From positions 1-35,948 of the forward strand of contig JALNYV010000025.1 of NCBI GenBank assembly GCA_023229785.1: a stretch of 35,948 nucleotides of DNA, read 5' to 3'. Positions 17,192 to 23,661 of this stretch are shown here, piece by piece. Source of the DNA: Candidatus Dojkabacteria bacterium (GTDB lineage: Bacteria > Patescibacteria > Dojkabacteria > SC72). Every line of letters starts with the position of its first letter. Position 1 is the first letter of the stretch. The notes below the pieces were generated by a model. The model was not told the DNA's origin and did not search any database. It saw only the letters and a program-made list of their open reading frames with translations. A program made the position numbers and the translations under genes.

Positions 17192-17411
17192 GTTTACCTC
17201 CTTTCATAAAAGAATCTAATTGACTACGTGTTATTTTCCAAACTGGTCTTATTGTACCATGAGAAATGTTAAGAGCCTTTAAACGCTTATCTTTAATCAA
17301 AAGACGCACTTTAGGCATACTAACGTGTAGTATCTCTGAGATTTCTTTAACTGAATATATTTCTTCTGGTTCTATATTTTCCATAATGATATTGAGAGTA
17401 TACCTAGACAT
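17184..17411 (-). CDS. Excisionase-like HTH DNA-binding protein
   Basis: 75 residues. The core IYSVKEISEILHVSMPKVRLLI is an HTH_17/MerR-like winged helix, followed by the wing GTIRPVWKITRSQLDSFM and a basic tail. This matches the excisionase/AlpA-type small regulators. An internal Met at codon 10 (base 17384) directly before ENIEPEEIYSV is an alternative start. It may be a directionality factor or a repressor; no integrase is in the window. Confidence 0.75.
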   Translation of the reverse strand: MSRYTLNIIMENIEPEEIYSVKEISEILHVSMPKVRLLIKDKRLKALNISHGTIRPVWKITRSQLDSFMKGGKRA

Positions 17412-17484
17412 ACTCTAATTAATCTATTTTTACAAATAAATTTAAAATGAAAATATGGAGTTTTTTCAATAACTAATTTCATAA

Positions 17485-18090
17485 TTACTTACTATTATAA
17501 GCTACTTTAGCCTCTTTGTCAATGACTCGTTGGAATACTCCATTCTCCTCAAAGTACTTATAAATATCGGGAACTAGGCTTTCGATGAAGTTTTTTGCTC
17601 TCTCCCGCTCCCTTTCAGTGTTCCAAACCAATGTTCTATTGGGGTTGTCTTTAGATAGGGGAAGGTATTGATTGTAGTGATTATATATTCCGTAGTCTAC
17701 TTTTTTTCCCGATAGTTCAAGCCCTAAAAAATACATAGCCATTTGAAAATCAACTGCATAATCCCCACTATCTTTAGAATTACCCGTCTTATTTTCCCAA
17801 ACCACGTTTTCATCTAATATATCAGGTTTAATAACTAAATCGCACATATCATTAAACGGAACTTCAAATCTCAAGAGGGTTTCAGGGTTTTTGAGCTCAT
17901 CCCCGCCAAACTCTTCTGGAAGCTTTTTATATAGTTGAACGTATTCTGTTATATGTGTGTCCCATGCTGTCCCATCTTCCATTGCTTGGGAAGTAATCGT
18001 GTCTAAATGAAGATAGGAATTAATTGCCTGTTCATATTGTCCCCTCCTAAACATAGAAAGAAGACTATAGGAGGCTCTAAGCTTGTGCAT
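17485..18090 (-). CDS. PD-(D/E)XK nuclease superfamily protein (RecB/Cas4-like core)
   Basis: About 201 residues from the ATG at 18090; the frame is open upstream to a GTG at 18120, inside the preceding small gene. The N-terminus has the LRASYSLLSMFRRGQYEQ segment that corresponds to the SxSxLxxFxxCP motif of RecB-family nucleases, here lacking the Cys. Catalytic residues are visible: Asp in CDLVIKPDIL, Glu-x-Lys in VVWENKTG and Gln in DFQMAMYFL. No FeS cysteines. Probably a DNA exonuclease acting in phage recombination or replication, in line with the NinG neighbour. Confidence 0.78.
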   Translation of the reverse strand: MHKLRASYSLLSMFRRGQYEQAINSYLHLDTITSQAMEDGTAWDTHITEYVQLYKKLPEEFGGDELKNPETLLRFEVPFNDMCDLVIKPDILDENVVWENKTGNSKDSGDYAVDFQMAMYFLGLELSGKKVDYGIYNHYNQYLPLSKDNPNRTLVWNTERERERAKNFIESLVPDIYKYFEENGVFQRVIDKEAKVAYNSK

Positions 18091-18232
18091 ATTTAACTGT
18101 TTTTTGTCCGCAGATGTCACAAATTAAATCTAACATCTGAGCGGTTTTTACCTCACCCAATAAATTTTCTCCCGTTGAAAATCTTTCTCCTACTATTTTA
18201 TCTTGATGTGTATGTTCTGGTTTTGCTTGCAT
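18077..18232 (-). CDS. Small CxxC protein, unknown
   Basis: 51 codons with an excellent ribosome-binding site (GGAGGA, revcomp of 18235-18240) seven bases upstream. The product (MQAKPEHTHQD...) contains CDIC near its end. It overlaps the nuclease start by 14 bases, which argues for the shorter nuclease start at 18090. Confidence 0.7.
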   Translation of the reverse strand: MQAKPEHTHQDKIVGERFSTGENLLGEVKTAQMLDLICDICGQKTVKYAQA

Positions 18233-18242
18233 AGTCCTCCTT

Positions 18243-18683
18243 TCACAAATTATTTAATAATTGCTTATAAATTCGCTCTTGGTCTTCCCAATCTGATACT
18301 GAGAAAAGAACTGTTTCTTGAGCCATTTGAGAAATCTGGTCATACTCTTCAAGACCTAATTCGTCTATTAATTTTCGGGTAAAAATACGATATTGTCCCC
18401 TGCCAAAAATATTACAACCCTTGCACTGAGGACGAACTACTTGTTCCATCAAGAGAACGGCACCATTTCTTCCCCCTATGCCATGTCCTGCGTCTATTTT
18501 ATTTATTGGAAATTTTCTCTCACATGTATAGCAAGTTATCATTCCATTCTCATCCATAGCCCTAGTCCTTACGTATAAAGAAAACGCACTCCACGCTTTC
18601 GCCTTAGCCTTAGCCAAAGGACTTTTGCTCCTTCTTCTGAGCGGTTTTTTTTCTTTAATTTTTTTAATTGGTTTGGGAAACAT
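18243..18683 (-). CDS. ninG: NinG-like recombination protein (lambda Rap family)
   Basis: 146 residues. After a basic Lys/Arg-rich N-terminus come CYTCERKF, then DAGHGIGGRNGAVLL, then RPQCKGCNIFGRGQY, the conserved Cys and DAGH/HxxxxC pattern of phage NinG (Rap), a structure-specific nuclease that promotes recombination. It neighbours the PD-(D/E)XK nuclease. The RAP metal-binding Cys cluster is intact. Start chosen at the ATG giving the full basic N-terminus. Confidence 0.85.
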   Translation of the reverse strand: MFPKPIKKIKEKKPLRRRSKSPLAKAKAKAWSAFSLYVRTRAMDENGMITCYTCERKFPINKIDAGHGIGGRNGAVLLMEQVVRPQCKGCNIFGRGQYRIFTRKLIDELGLEEYDQISQMAQETVLFSVSDWEDQERIYKQLLNNL

Positions 18684-18716
18684 TATGCAAAAAATCCTTT
18701 CCTATTTCTTTTCATT

Positions 18717-19283
18717 TCAATACCACAGTCCCCATTTATTGTTTTCAGACATAAATTCTCCTGTGGTTTTATAATAATGACAACTACGACACATCGTCTG
18801 CCCATTAAATATATCATAGCGTAAAGAAGGATAATCTGCAAAAGACCTTATGTGGTCTGCATTTAATTCGCCACCCCTTTTACCACATATTTGACAAGTA
18901 TAATCATCTCTTTCAAAAACAGCCTTCCTCCATTTTTTATATGCTACATTAATTCTATCTAGCTTATTCTTCCCTACTACTCCACCTCTCCATGAATTAG
19001 TTTTTTTTCCACGAACGTTTTTACTTGTCCAAACACCACTACACTTCATAGAACAAAAATAACCCCTTTTATTATTTTTGTCCTTAACCCTCCATGTTGA
19101 TATGGGTTTTGTGATATCTTTTTTACATATCCCACATTGTCTGGTTTCATATTTTCCTCGTGACCAATAACACTCCTTGGAACAATGCTTTCCCCTACCA
19201 CATGCTATACGATATGGTAGAATATAAAATATCTTACCACATTTTTTACAAATACACTTACTACGAGTTACATATAATTTCAT
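18717..19283 (-). CDS. HNH endonuclease with multiple N-terminal zinc clusters
   Basis: 188 residues. Two Cys4 clusters (CICKKCGKIFYI...CSKEC and CGICKKDI...CSMKC) precede an NSWRGG motif and the HNH core WRKAVFERDDYTCQICG, NADHIRSFA, CRSCH. The core DNA is 76/77 identical to that of the gene at 14196. It begins one base after a 46-codon gene and sits between the NinG gene and early small genes. Likely a homing endonuclease. Confidence 0.88.
   Translation of the reverse strand: MKLYVTRSKCICKKCGKIFYILPYRIACGRGKHCSKECYWSRGKYETRQCGICKKDITKPISTWRVKDKNNKRGYFCSMKCSGVWTSKNVRGKKTNSWRGGVVGKNKLDRINVAYKKWRKAVFERDDYTCQICGKRGGELNADHIRSFADYPSLRYDIFNGQTMCRSCHYYKTTGEFMSENNKWGLWY
18848..18924 (-). repeat. 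77-bp HNH-core repeat, copy B
   Basis: Second copy of the block at 14312-14388 with one mismatch (T at 18881). Located in the corresponding part of the HNH domain. Confidence 0.9.
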
Positions 19284-19284
19284 A

Positions 19285-19425
19285 CTAAAACCTAGCGAAA
19301 AAACCTAGTTTTCTTCTTTTCATCCAGATATTCTTACACTCAAAATGTAATTTAGTAGCTTCATTAGACCTGTTAGGGTCTAACTTCTTATTACATTCTA
19401 TACATAATTTTAATAGATGTTTCAT
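19285..19425 (-). CDS. Small Cys-containing protein, unknown
   Basis: 46 codons, starting two bases after the upstream stop. CIEC near residue 8 and a later C form a partial zinc site; the C-terminus is basic (KRRKLGFFARF). Coupled position between two genes supports it. Confidence 0.5.
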   Translation of the reverse strand: MKHLLKLCIECNKKLDPNRSNEATKLHFECKNIWMKRRKLGFFARF

Positions 19426-19427
19426 AG

Positions 19428-19667
19428 TTATTTATTCTGTAACTTAGTATTCTGTAATGTTTTATCTTTAGTCTTAGCTACCTTAGATACACCAAACGCT
19501 TCCTTAAATTCCCAAAAGGCTTGTTTTAAAATATCATCTTCCCATTTTTGCCTAGCTTGAGCGTTCCCAAAGAACCTATCGTTTTTTCCTTTAGTAATAT
19601 CTATACCGTCATAAACTCCTCGTAAGTATAATCCTCTAAATAATGCCTTAATTTGTTTAATTTTCAT
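19428..19667 (-). CDS. Small helical protein, unknown
   Basis: 79 residues: basic N-terminus (KIKQIKALFRGLYLRGVYDG), an amphipathic helix KWEDDILKQAFWEFKEAF and a Lys/Gln-rich tail. No cysteines and no recognised motif. Adjacent genes are packed within two bases on each side. Confidence 0.5.
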   Translation of the reverse strand: MKIKQIKALFRGLYLRGVYDGIDITKGKNDRFFGNAQARQKWEDDILKQAFWEFKEAFGVSKVAKTKDKTLQNTKLQNK

Positions 19668-19669
19668 AA

Positions 19670-20101
19670 TTATCTTGGATGGTTACAGATACTTTTCTTA
19701 CAATATGAACTCCCACACGGACAATGACAAATAAACTTAAAAGGATGGTTATAGGTTTTATGGCCTGCCCAATCTCCACAAGCCATGCAATAAGTGGTTG
19801 AGGTAAGGCGTTCAATAGCTATCTGCTTGCAGTCTTGGCAATCTTCAATTCTACATACATCTTCAACTTCTTTCTCTTCTTCCGTATCTTGCAATAGAGC
19901 TTTAATTCTAAACTGTGCCCTTTCAATGGCTTTTATTTTCATACTTGCTCTTGCTTCTTCATCACCAGCAGAACTAGAAGCTATTAAGTCATAATTCTTT
20001 TTATTCTCAATATCATCTACCAACATTAGTAGAATTATTCCTATTTCATTACTTGTTTTATCTTTCATTTTTGTCTTAGTGTTGCCATATCCTTTAAACA
20101 T
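19670..20101 (-). CDS. Cys-rich small protein with C-terminal zinc cluster, unknown
   Basis: 143 residues. The N-terminal half is helical (ALEM-type, KAIERAQFRIKALLQD). The C-terminal half has CRIEDCQDCK, CMACGDW and CHCPCGSSYCKKSIC, about nine cysteines plus His, enough for two zinc sites. Overlaps the next upstream gene by eight bases. Function not recognised. Confidence 0.55.
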   Translation of the reverse strand: MFKGYGNTKTKMKDKTSNEIGIILLMLVDDIENKKNYDLIASSSAGDEEARASMKIKAIERAQFRIKALLQDTEEEKEVEDVCRIEDCQDCKQIAIERLTSTTYCMACGDWAGHKTYNHPFKFICHCPCGSSYCKKSICNHPR

Positions 20102-20261
20102 TACCCCCTACTTCTTCCTCCTTATTACAATCTAAACAAAATCTAAATTTACCATATCTTTCTCTATGTAAACCAAATGCTCCATCTTCATAACCCCACC
20201 TATGTAATCCAAACTTACAGAATATTTTATTTAATCCTTCAAAATTTATTTCTATTTTCAT
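20094..20261 (-). CDS. Small CxxC protein, unknown
   Basis: 55 codons from the ATG at 20261, chosen because GGGGG (revcomp of 20270-20274) lies eight bases upstream. A longer frame to 20357 exists but it would run through the structured element at 20294-20465. CLDC near residue 42 with a FGLH/GLHR pair suggests a minimal zinc site. Confidence 0.6.
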   Translation of the reverse strand: MKIEINFEGLNKIFCKFGLHRWGYEDGAFGLHRERYGKFRFCLDCNKEEEVGGNV

Positions 20262-20293
20262 AAACATTACCCCCTTGAGTCTAAAACTCTCAA

Positions 20294-20465
20294 AGATAGG
20301 TAGGTTTTTTCGTTCATATTCATATTTACCTTGCAACTCTTTTGGTAATGAACGCATTTGTTTCCATAGGCTCTATTATTGCTTTGATTTAACAAAGTCA
20401 GGCTTAGTTATCACTAGTGCAGCCAGAGCTTGTGTTGCAATTCAGCTTTACTTTCCTACCTATCT
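20294..20465 (-). ncRNA. Structured leader RNA candidate with a predicted pseudoknot
   Basis: This stretch fills the space between one gene's stop (20467) and the next gene's ribosome-binding site. An 11-bp perfect closing helix pairs AGATAGGTAGG (20294-20304) with CCTACCTATCT (20455-20465). Inside, CGTTCAT plus TACC (20311-20317, 20327-20330) pair with GGTA plus ATGAACG (20344-20354). Its loop contains TTGCAAC (20331-20337), complementary to GTTGCAA (20434-20440) outside the hairpin, which makes a pseudoknot. CTTTG/CAAAG (20382-20397) is a further hairpin. Function unknown; a cis-acting leader or riboswitch-like element is inferred from position. Confidence 0.6.
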
Positions 20466-20466
20466 G

Positions 20467-20700
20467 TCAAAGTTCTAGCTTATCGTAATTTTTAATAAAA
20501 TCAATCAACTCTTGAGTATCTTTCCACTCACTTCGGTCTGCTTCTAATTCAGCAGGAGAACCAGTCCAACCATGATGTTTCCAATGCAATTTCATTACAT
20601 CAATCAAAAATTGTCTATTATCTTTTTCCTTTTGCTTAACTTCTAGGTATTTTTCTAATCTTCCAACTCTTTTTGCTAATGTTTGTAATGTTATTTTCAT
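20467..20700 (-). CDS. Small protein with N-terminal coiled segment, unknown
   Basis: 77 residues starting KITLQTLAKRVGRLEKYLEVKQ, a probable short coiled coil, then a Trp/His-rich middle (LHWKHHGWTGSPAELE) and a polar end. Its stop is two bases before the structured element. No known family. Confidence 0.5.
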   Translation of the reverse strand: MKITLQTLAKRVGRLEKYLEVKQKEKDNRQFLIDVMKLHWKHHGWTGSPAELEADRSEWKDTQELIDFIKNYDKLEL

Positions 20701-20708
20701 ATTAGCTT

Positions 20709-20900
20709 TTACCCTTCCTCTTTAACCTCTAAAGTCAATAATAAATTCCTAAACTTTCTATTATATGGACAATGAAATCTAGGCTTTGATTTAGCTCCGT
20801 CTGCTTCAAACTTATGTAAATGGCAACTTCCACAATCAATATCGTAAGCCAAAATATGTCTTGCTGTATTTTTATCAAAAGTTATTGTTATTGTTTTCAT
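20709..20900 (-). CDS. Small Cys/His protein, unknown
   Basis: 63 residues. CGSCHLHKF and a later FHCPYNRKF give a Cys3/His-type metal site. Its start overlaps the upstream stop by four bases (ATGA). Confidence 0.5.
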   Translation of the reverse strand: MKTITITFDKNTARHILAYDIDCGSCHLHKFEADGAKSKPRFHCPYNRKFRNLLLTLEVKEEG

Positions 20901-21271
20901 ACTTTAACCTCTAAAGTGTTGGTAGCTAACTTATTAAGCCACCTATCTAATTTCCAATAATGTTGCCAACTCCCCTCGTGTCTTGCGTGTCTTACCTCAT
21001 CACAATCTGGTTCACATTCTTCCATAAATAAAAAGTTCTTATCTGATATTCCCTTAATTAACTTTTCCCTCTCCTCCTTTAAGTTAGAGTTGAATAGGGC
21101 TAGAATACCATCTGTGTATTGTTTAATTGCACTCTTAACTAAAGGTGTATTCAAAAACCTTTCCTTGTCCTCATTTTCATCGTGTTCACATTCTCCTTTA
21201 AATCTAACAAAATGTGTCAGCATCTCTTTAACAAAATCTTCCTCTACCTGTTGTTTTAAGTCTTTCATCAT
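20897..21271 (-). CDS. Helical acidic protein, unknown
   Basis: 124 residues, charged helical throughout with CEHDENED and CEPDCDEVRHARH, the second giving a possible metal site. The C-terminus has WQHYWKLDRWLNKL, a Trp-rich helix. Not recognised. Confidence 0.5.
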   Translation of the reverse strand: MMKDLKQQVEEDFVKEMLTHFVRFKGECEHDENEDKERFLNTPLVKSAIKQYTDGILALFNSNLKEEREKLIKGISDKNFLFMEECEPDCDEVRHARHEGSWQHYWKLDRWLNKLATNTLEVKV

Positions 21272-21290
21272 GTATATGGTATTTAGTTAG

Positions 21291-21446
21291 TTAAATTTTC
21301 TTAATTTTAAGTTTTCGTTTTCCCCATAATATCAATTTAGCTCCTATTAAAATACCTAGTGCAAATTTAATCCTTTCCTTAAAAGATAATGCTGTTAATA
21401 TCAGCTCATTTCTATCTTGATAACTATCTATTGTAAAATTTTTCAT
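21291..21446 (-). CDS. Small single-pass membrane protein, unknown
   Basis: 51 codons with AAGGAG upstream and the strong promoter at 21481-21509 just before it, so it is the first gene of that transcript. A hydrophobic helix (ALGILIGAKLILWG) lies at residues 29-42 with Lys/Arg after it. Confidence 0.65.
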   Translation of the reverse strand: MKNFTIDSYQDRNELILTALSFKERIKFALGILIGAKLILWGKRKLKIKKI

Positions 21447-21480
21447 ATTTCTCCTTGTTAAGTAAAGTCACTATATATAC

Positions 21481-21509
21481 ATTATATCATAAAACAAGCG
21501 TAAAGTCAA
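21481..21509 (-). promoter_or_regulatory. Sigma-70-type promoter, TTGACT-N17-TATAAT
   Basis: On the minus strand TTGACT (revcomp of 21504-21509) and TATAAT (revcomp of 21481-21486) are 17 bases apart, with TGA directly before the -10 box. The -35 box overlaps the ATP-grasp stop region. The first downstream gene is at 21446, with a ~30-base leader. Confidence 0.85.
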
Positions 21510-22228
21510 TAGTCAATCCCCAATTTCCTTTTAAAATATTTAGCATATTTACTTAAAGCAAGAGGAGAAAGCGCAGGTGCGGTATTTATTTCACAGATAA
21601 CAAAATCAGGTTGCCCATCCTCTGCATCAGCAAGTATGTCTACTGCTCCAAAATCTAATCCTAACATCTTTATTGCTTCCTTAGCTGTTCTAACTATGTC
21701 CATTAATTGTTCATCATATAGCCAATCGCTTCTTCTCATGTGTCTAAACCAAAAACCATTTTTTCTTTTATTCCAAATAAACTTATTCTTATTTCCTTCT
21801 TTAATACTCATTAGTATACACTTTCCTCCTGCTACATGAACCCTATATTCATTTTGTTTAGGATAAAATTTTGAAAAATAAATTGCCCCTTTTCTTTTTG
21901 CTATTAGTACATCTCTAGGAGTATAGCAAACATAAAATCCATGTCCACTATGGTGTCTAGGTGGTCTTCCTATAACTGGAAAATCTGTTTCTGTTAATGT
22001 TGGTACAGGAAGGCGCGCTTCTTCTAATAATTTTCTACACAATATTTTATTACTAGCTTTTTCAATCGCTTCTGCTGTATTTATTTGATTTCCATTAAAA
22101 TATTTTCTACTTCCCCATCTAATGATTGTTTCTGGTTCAAGAACTTCATCCAAACTCTTAATGACTGGCAGATTTAATATTTCCCCTAATTTTTTAGCTG
22201 TTTTACTTTTGATTGATAAGATTTTCAT
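21506..22228 (-). CDS. ATP-grasp ligase (RimK-like fold)
   Basis: 240 residues. ATP-grasp landmarks in order: a phosphate/adenine region (FPVIGRPPRHHSGHGF, about residues 83-98), the linker strand IYFSKFYPKQNEYRVHV (about 116-132), and the catalytic metal site LDFGAVDILAD and CEINTAPALSP (about 190-222) with the Glu-x-Asn. ATP-grasp enzymes join a carboxylate to an amine or thiol using ATP. This one follows the amidoligase and GATase genes in the same direction. It is shorter than RimK and has no N-terminal extra domain. Substrate unknown; a peptide or amide bond is inferred. Confidence 0.85.
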   Translation of the reverse strand: MKILSIKSKTAKKLGEILNLPVIKSLDEVLEPETIIRWGSRKYFNGNQINTAEAIEKASNKILCRKLLEEARLPVPTLTETDFPVIGRPPRHHSGHGFYVCYTPRDVLIAKRKGAIYFSKFYPKQNEYRVHVAGGKCILMSIKEGNKNKFIWNKRKNGFWFRHMRRSDWLYDEQLMDIVRTAKEAIKMLGLDFGAVDILADAEDGQPDFVICEINTAPALSPLALSKYAKYFKRKLGIDY

Positions 22229-22394
22229 TTGCTTTTTCAGTTAGCTTAGATAATTTTGGTTTAACAATATTTAAAAGCTCAATAAGATACTTAATTTCAT
22301 CCAAATTATATCTAAGTATATCTAGTCCATAAGTGCTTAATAACACCTCACTTACTATTATACTATTAACTTCTTTTATTTTGATTATACTCAT
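22203..22394 (-). CDS. Small helical protein between GATase and ATP-grasp genes
   Basis: 63 residues with GGAGG seven bases before the start, and 26 bases of overlap with the ATP-grasp start. One amphipathic helix-rich chain, no cysteine. Its conserved-looking position inside the cassette suggests an accessory or carrier role, but the sequence lacks a phosphopantetheine-like DSL motif. Confidence 0.5.
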   Translation of the reverse strand: MSIIKIKEVNSIIVSEVLLSTYGLDILRYNLDEIKYLIELLNIVKPKLSKLTEKANENLINQK

Positions 22395-22399
22395 ATTTT

Positions 22400-23632
22400 T
22401 TAACCTCCAATTAAGCGTTCATCTACATTATCGCGCATTTCTTCTTCATATGCCTCTATCTCTACATAAATATCATCAATATTCTTTTTTGTTAACCAAA
22501 GTAACTCTGAACGATTTTCTTTTAATTCAATTTGGCACTTTAAACAAAGTAAACTATCTTCTTTTTTATACCAGAAAGCGCCACCACATTTATCAAAATC
22601 AATCCACTTATTACATAATATACATCCATCACTTGCTACTTTTGTTATAATATTTTGCATTTCTGGGACTGTTAAATCCATTAATTTATAATATTCATCT
22701 TTAATTAATTCGTCAGTAGTTTTTATAAAAGGATTTTTATATCCTGTTCTTTCAAAAAAGGTAGGTATCATTAAAGCACAATGTTTTCCATTAACTATTT
22801 CATCAATATCTTTTTGTTCTTCTTTTTCTTCTGTCTTTTTTATTTCATCTGATATAATTTGTGCTATTTTTGCTTCTGCCTTCTCTTTTTCAGTAACTGA
22901 ATTTTGCCAATAAGACTTAAAAGAAATATCAACTTTTTTAATTTGAAAATTTGTAGAAATTTCATAGGCTTTTTCAGGCTCTATTTCCCAAACTTTTTTA
23001 TTTTGAAGTGAATAGAAAGGCGCGATTGCAATTCTCAAAGCAATATCGGTAGAAGCCCAAAAATAAGTGTGTAGTTCAGGGATGTTAATTATGAAAAGAG
23101 GATTGCCATCTCTTACCATATAAACCTTATCAGGATTTTTTAAATTAATCCATGTAATTGCAAATGTTCCATATAATTCAGAAAAGGCTTTTTTATAATC
23201 ATTCTTATATTTATTTAGAAGATAAAATATTGCTTCACTATCTACCTCTCCTTTAACTTTATTTTCTTTAAAAATATCTTCGTAATTAATCACATGACCA
23301 TTATGACAACCTATTATATTACTATAGTTAAGAGGATGTGCGTTTTTATCAGAAATAGCGCCAACTGTTGCCCATCTGGTATGTCCAAGAATTATTCGTG
23401 GATTTTTTCTAAGCAAATCTTTAAAACCTTTACTATCAACAAATTCTTCAGCGCTAACCGCTTGTTTTACAATATCAGTTGCATCTTTTAAAACACCTGC
23501 AATACCAGTCCCATGGTCGCCTCTTTCTTGCATACCAATAGCTAAGCCTTTAATTATCTGGTTTCTTATTTTTCTTTCAGGATAACTTAATTTAACATCC
23601 TTATGAGTTAAACTACCATAAATTCCGCAAAT
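22400..23632 (-). CDS. Class II glutamine amidotransferase (GATase2) with ATT start
   Basis: 410 residues if translation starts at ATT (23630-23632). That codon lies directly before the invariant nucleophile Cys (CGIYGS) and seven bases after a strong GGAAGGG ribosome-binding site (revcomp of 23640-23646). The frame is closed by TAA just upstream, so no ATG, GTG or TTG is available before the Cys. The first ATG (23533) would delete the nucleophile. Landmarks: MQERGDHGTG, ILGHTRWATVG, IGCHNGHV and VDSEAIFYLL, all typical of N-terminal nucleophile GATases, which release ammonia from glutamine. A C-terminal CILC...CLKC zinc ribbon is added. It directly follows an amidoligase gene. Confidence 0.82.
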   Translation of the reverse strand: MCGIYGSLTHKDVKLSYPERKIRNQIIKGLAIGMQERGDHGTGIAGVLKDATDIVKQAVSAEEFVDSKGFKDLLRKNPRIILGHTRWATVGAISDKNAHPLNYSNIIGCHNGHVINYEDIFKENKVKGEVDSEAIFYLLNKYKNDYKKAFSELYGTFAITWINLKNPDKVYMVRDGNPLFIINIPELHTYFWASTDIALRIAIAPFYSLQNKKVWEIEPEKAYEISTNFQIKKVDISFKSYWQNSVTEKEKAEAKIAQIISDEIKKTEEKEEQKDIDEIVNGKHCALMIPTFFERTGYKNPFIKTTDELIKDEYYKLMDLTVPEMQNIITKVASDGCILCNKWIDFDKCGGAFWYKKEDSLLCLKCQIELKENRSELLWLTKKNIDDIYVEIEAYEEEMRDNVDERLIGG

Positions 23633-23661
23633 TTTAGTACCCTTCCTTTCTTATTTTCATA

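Noticed and set aside
20262..20357. N-terminal extension of the 20094 gene
   Set aside because: It would run through the structured element, and a far better ribosome-binding site lies at 20270-20274 before 20261.
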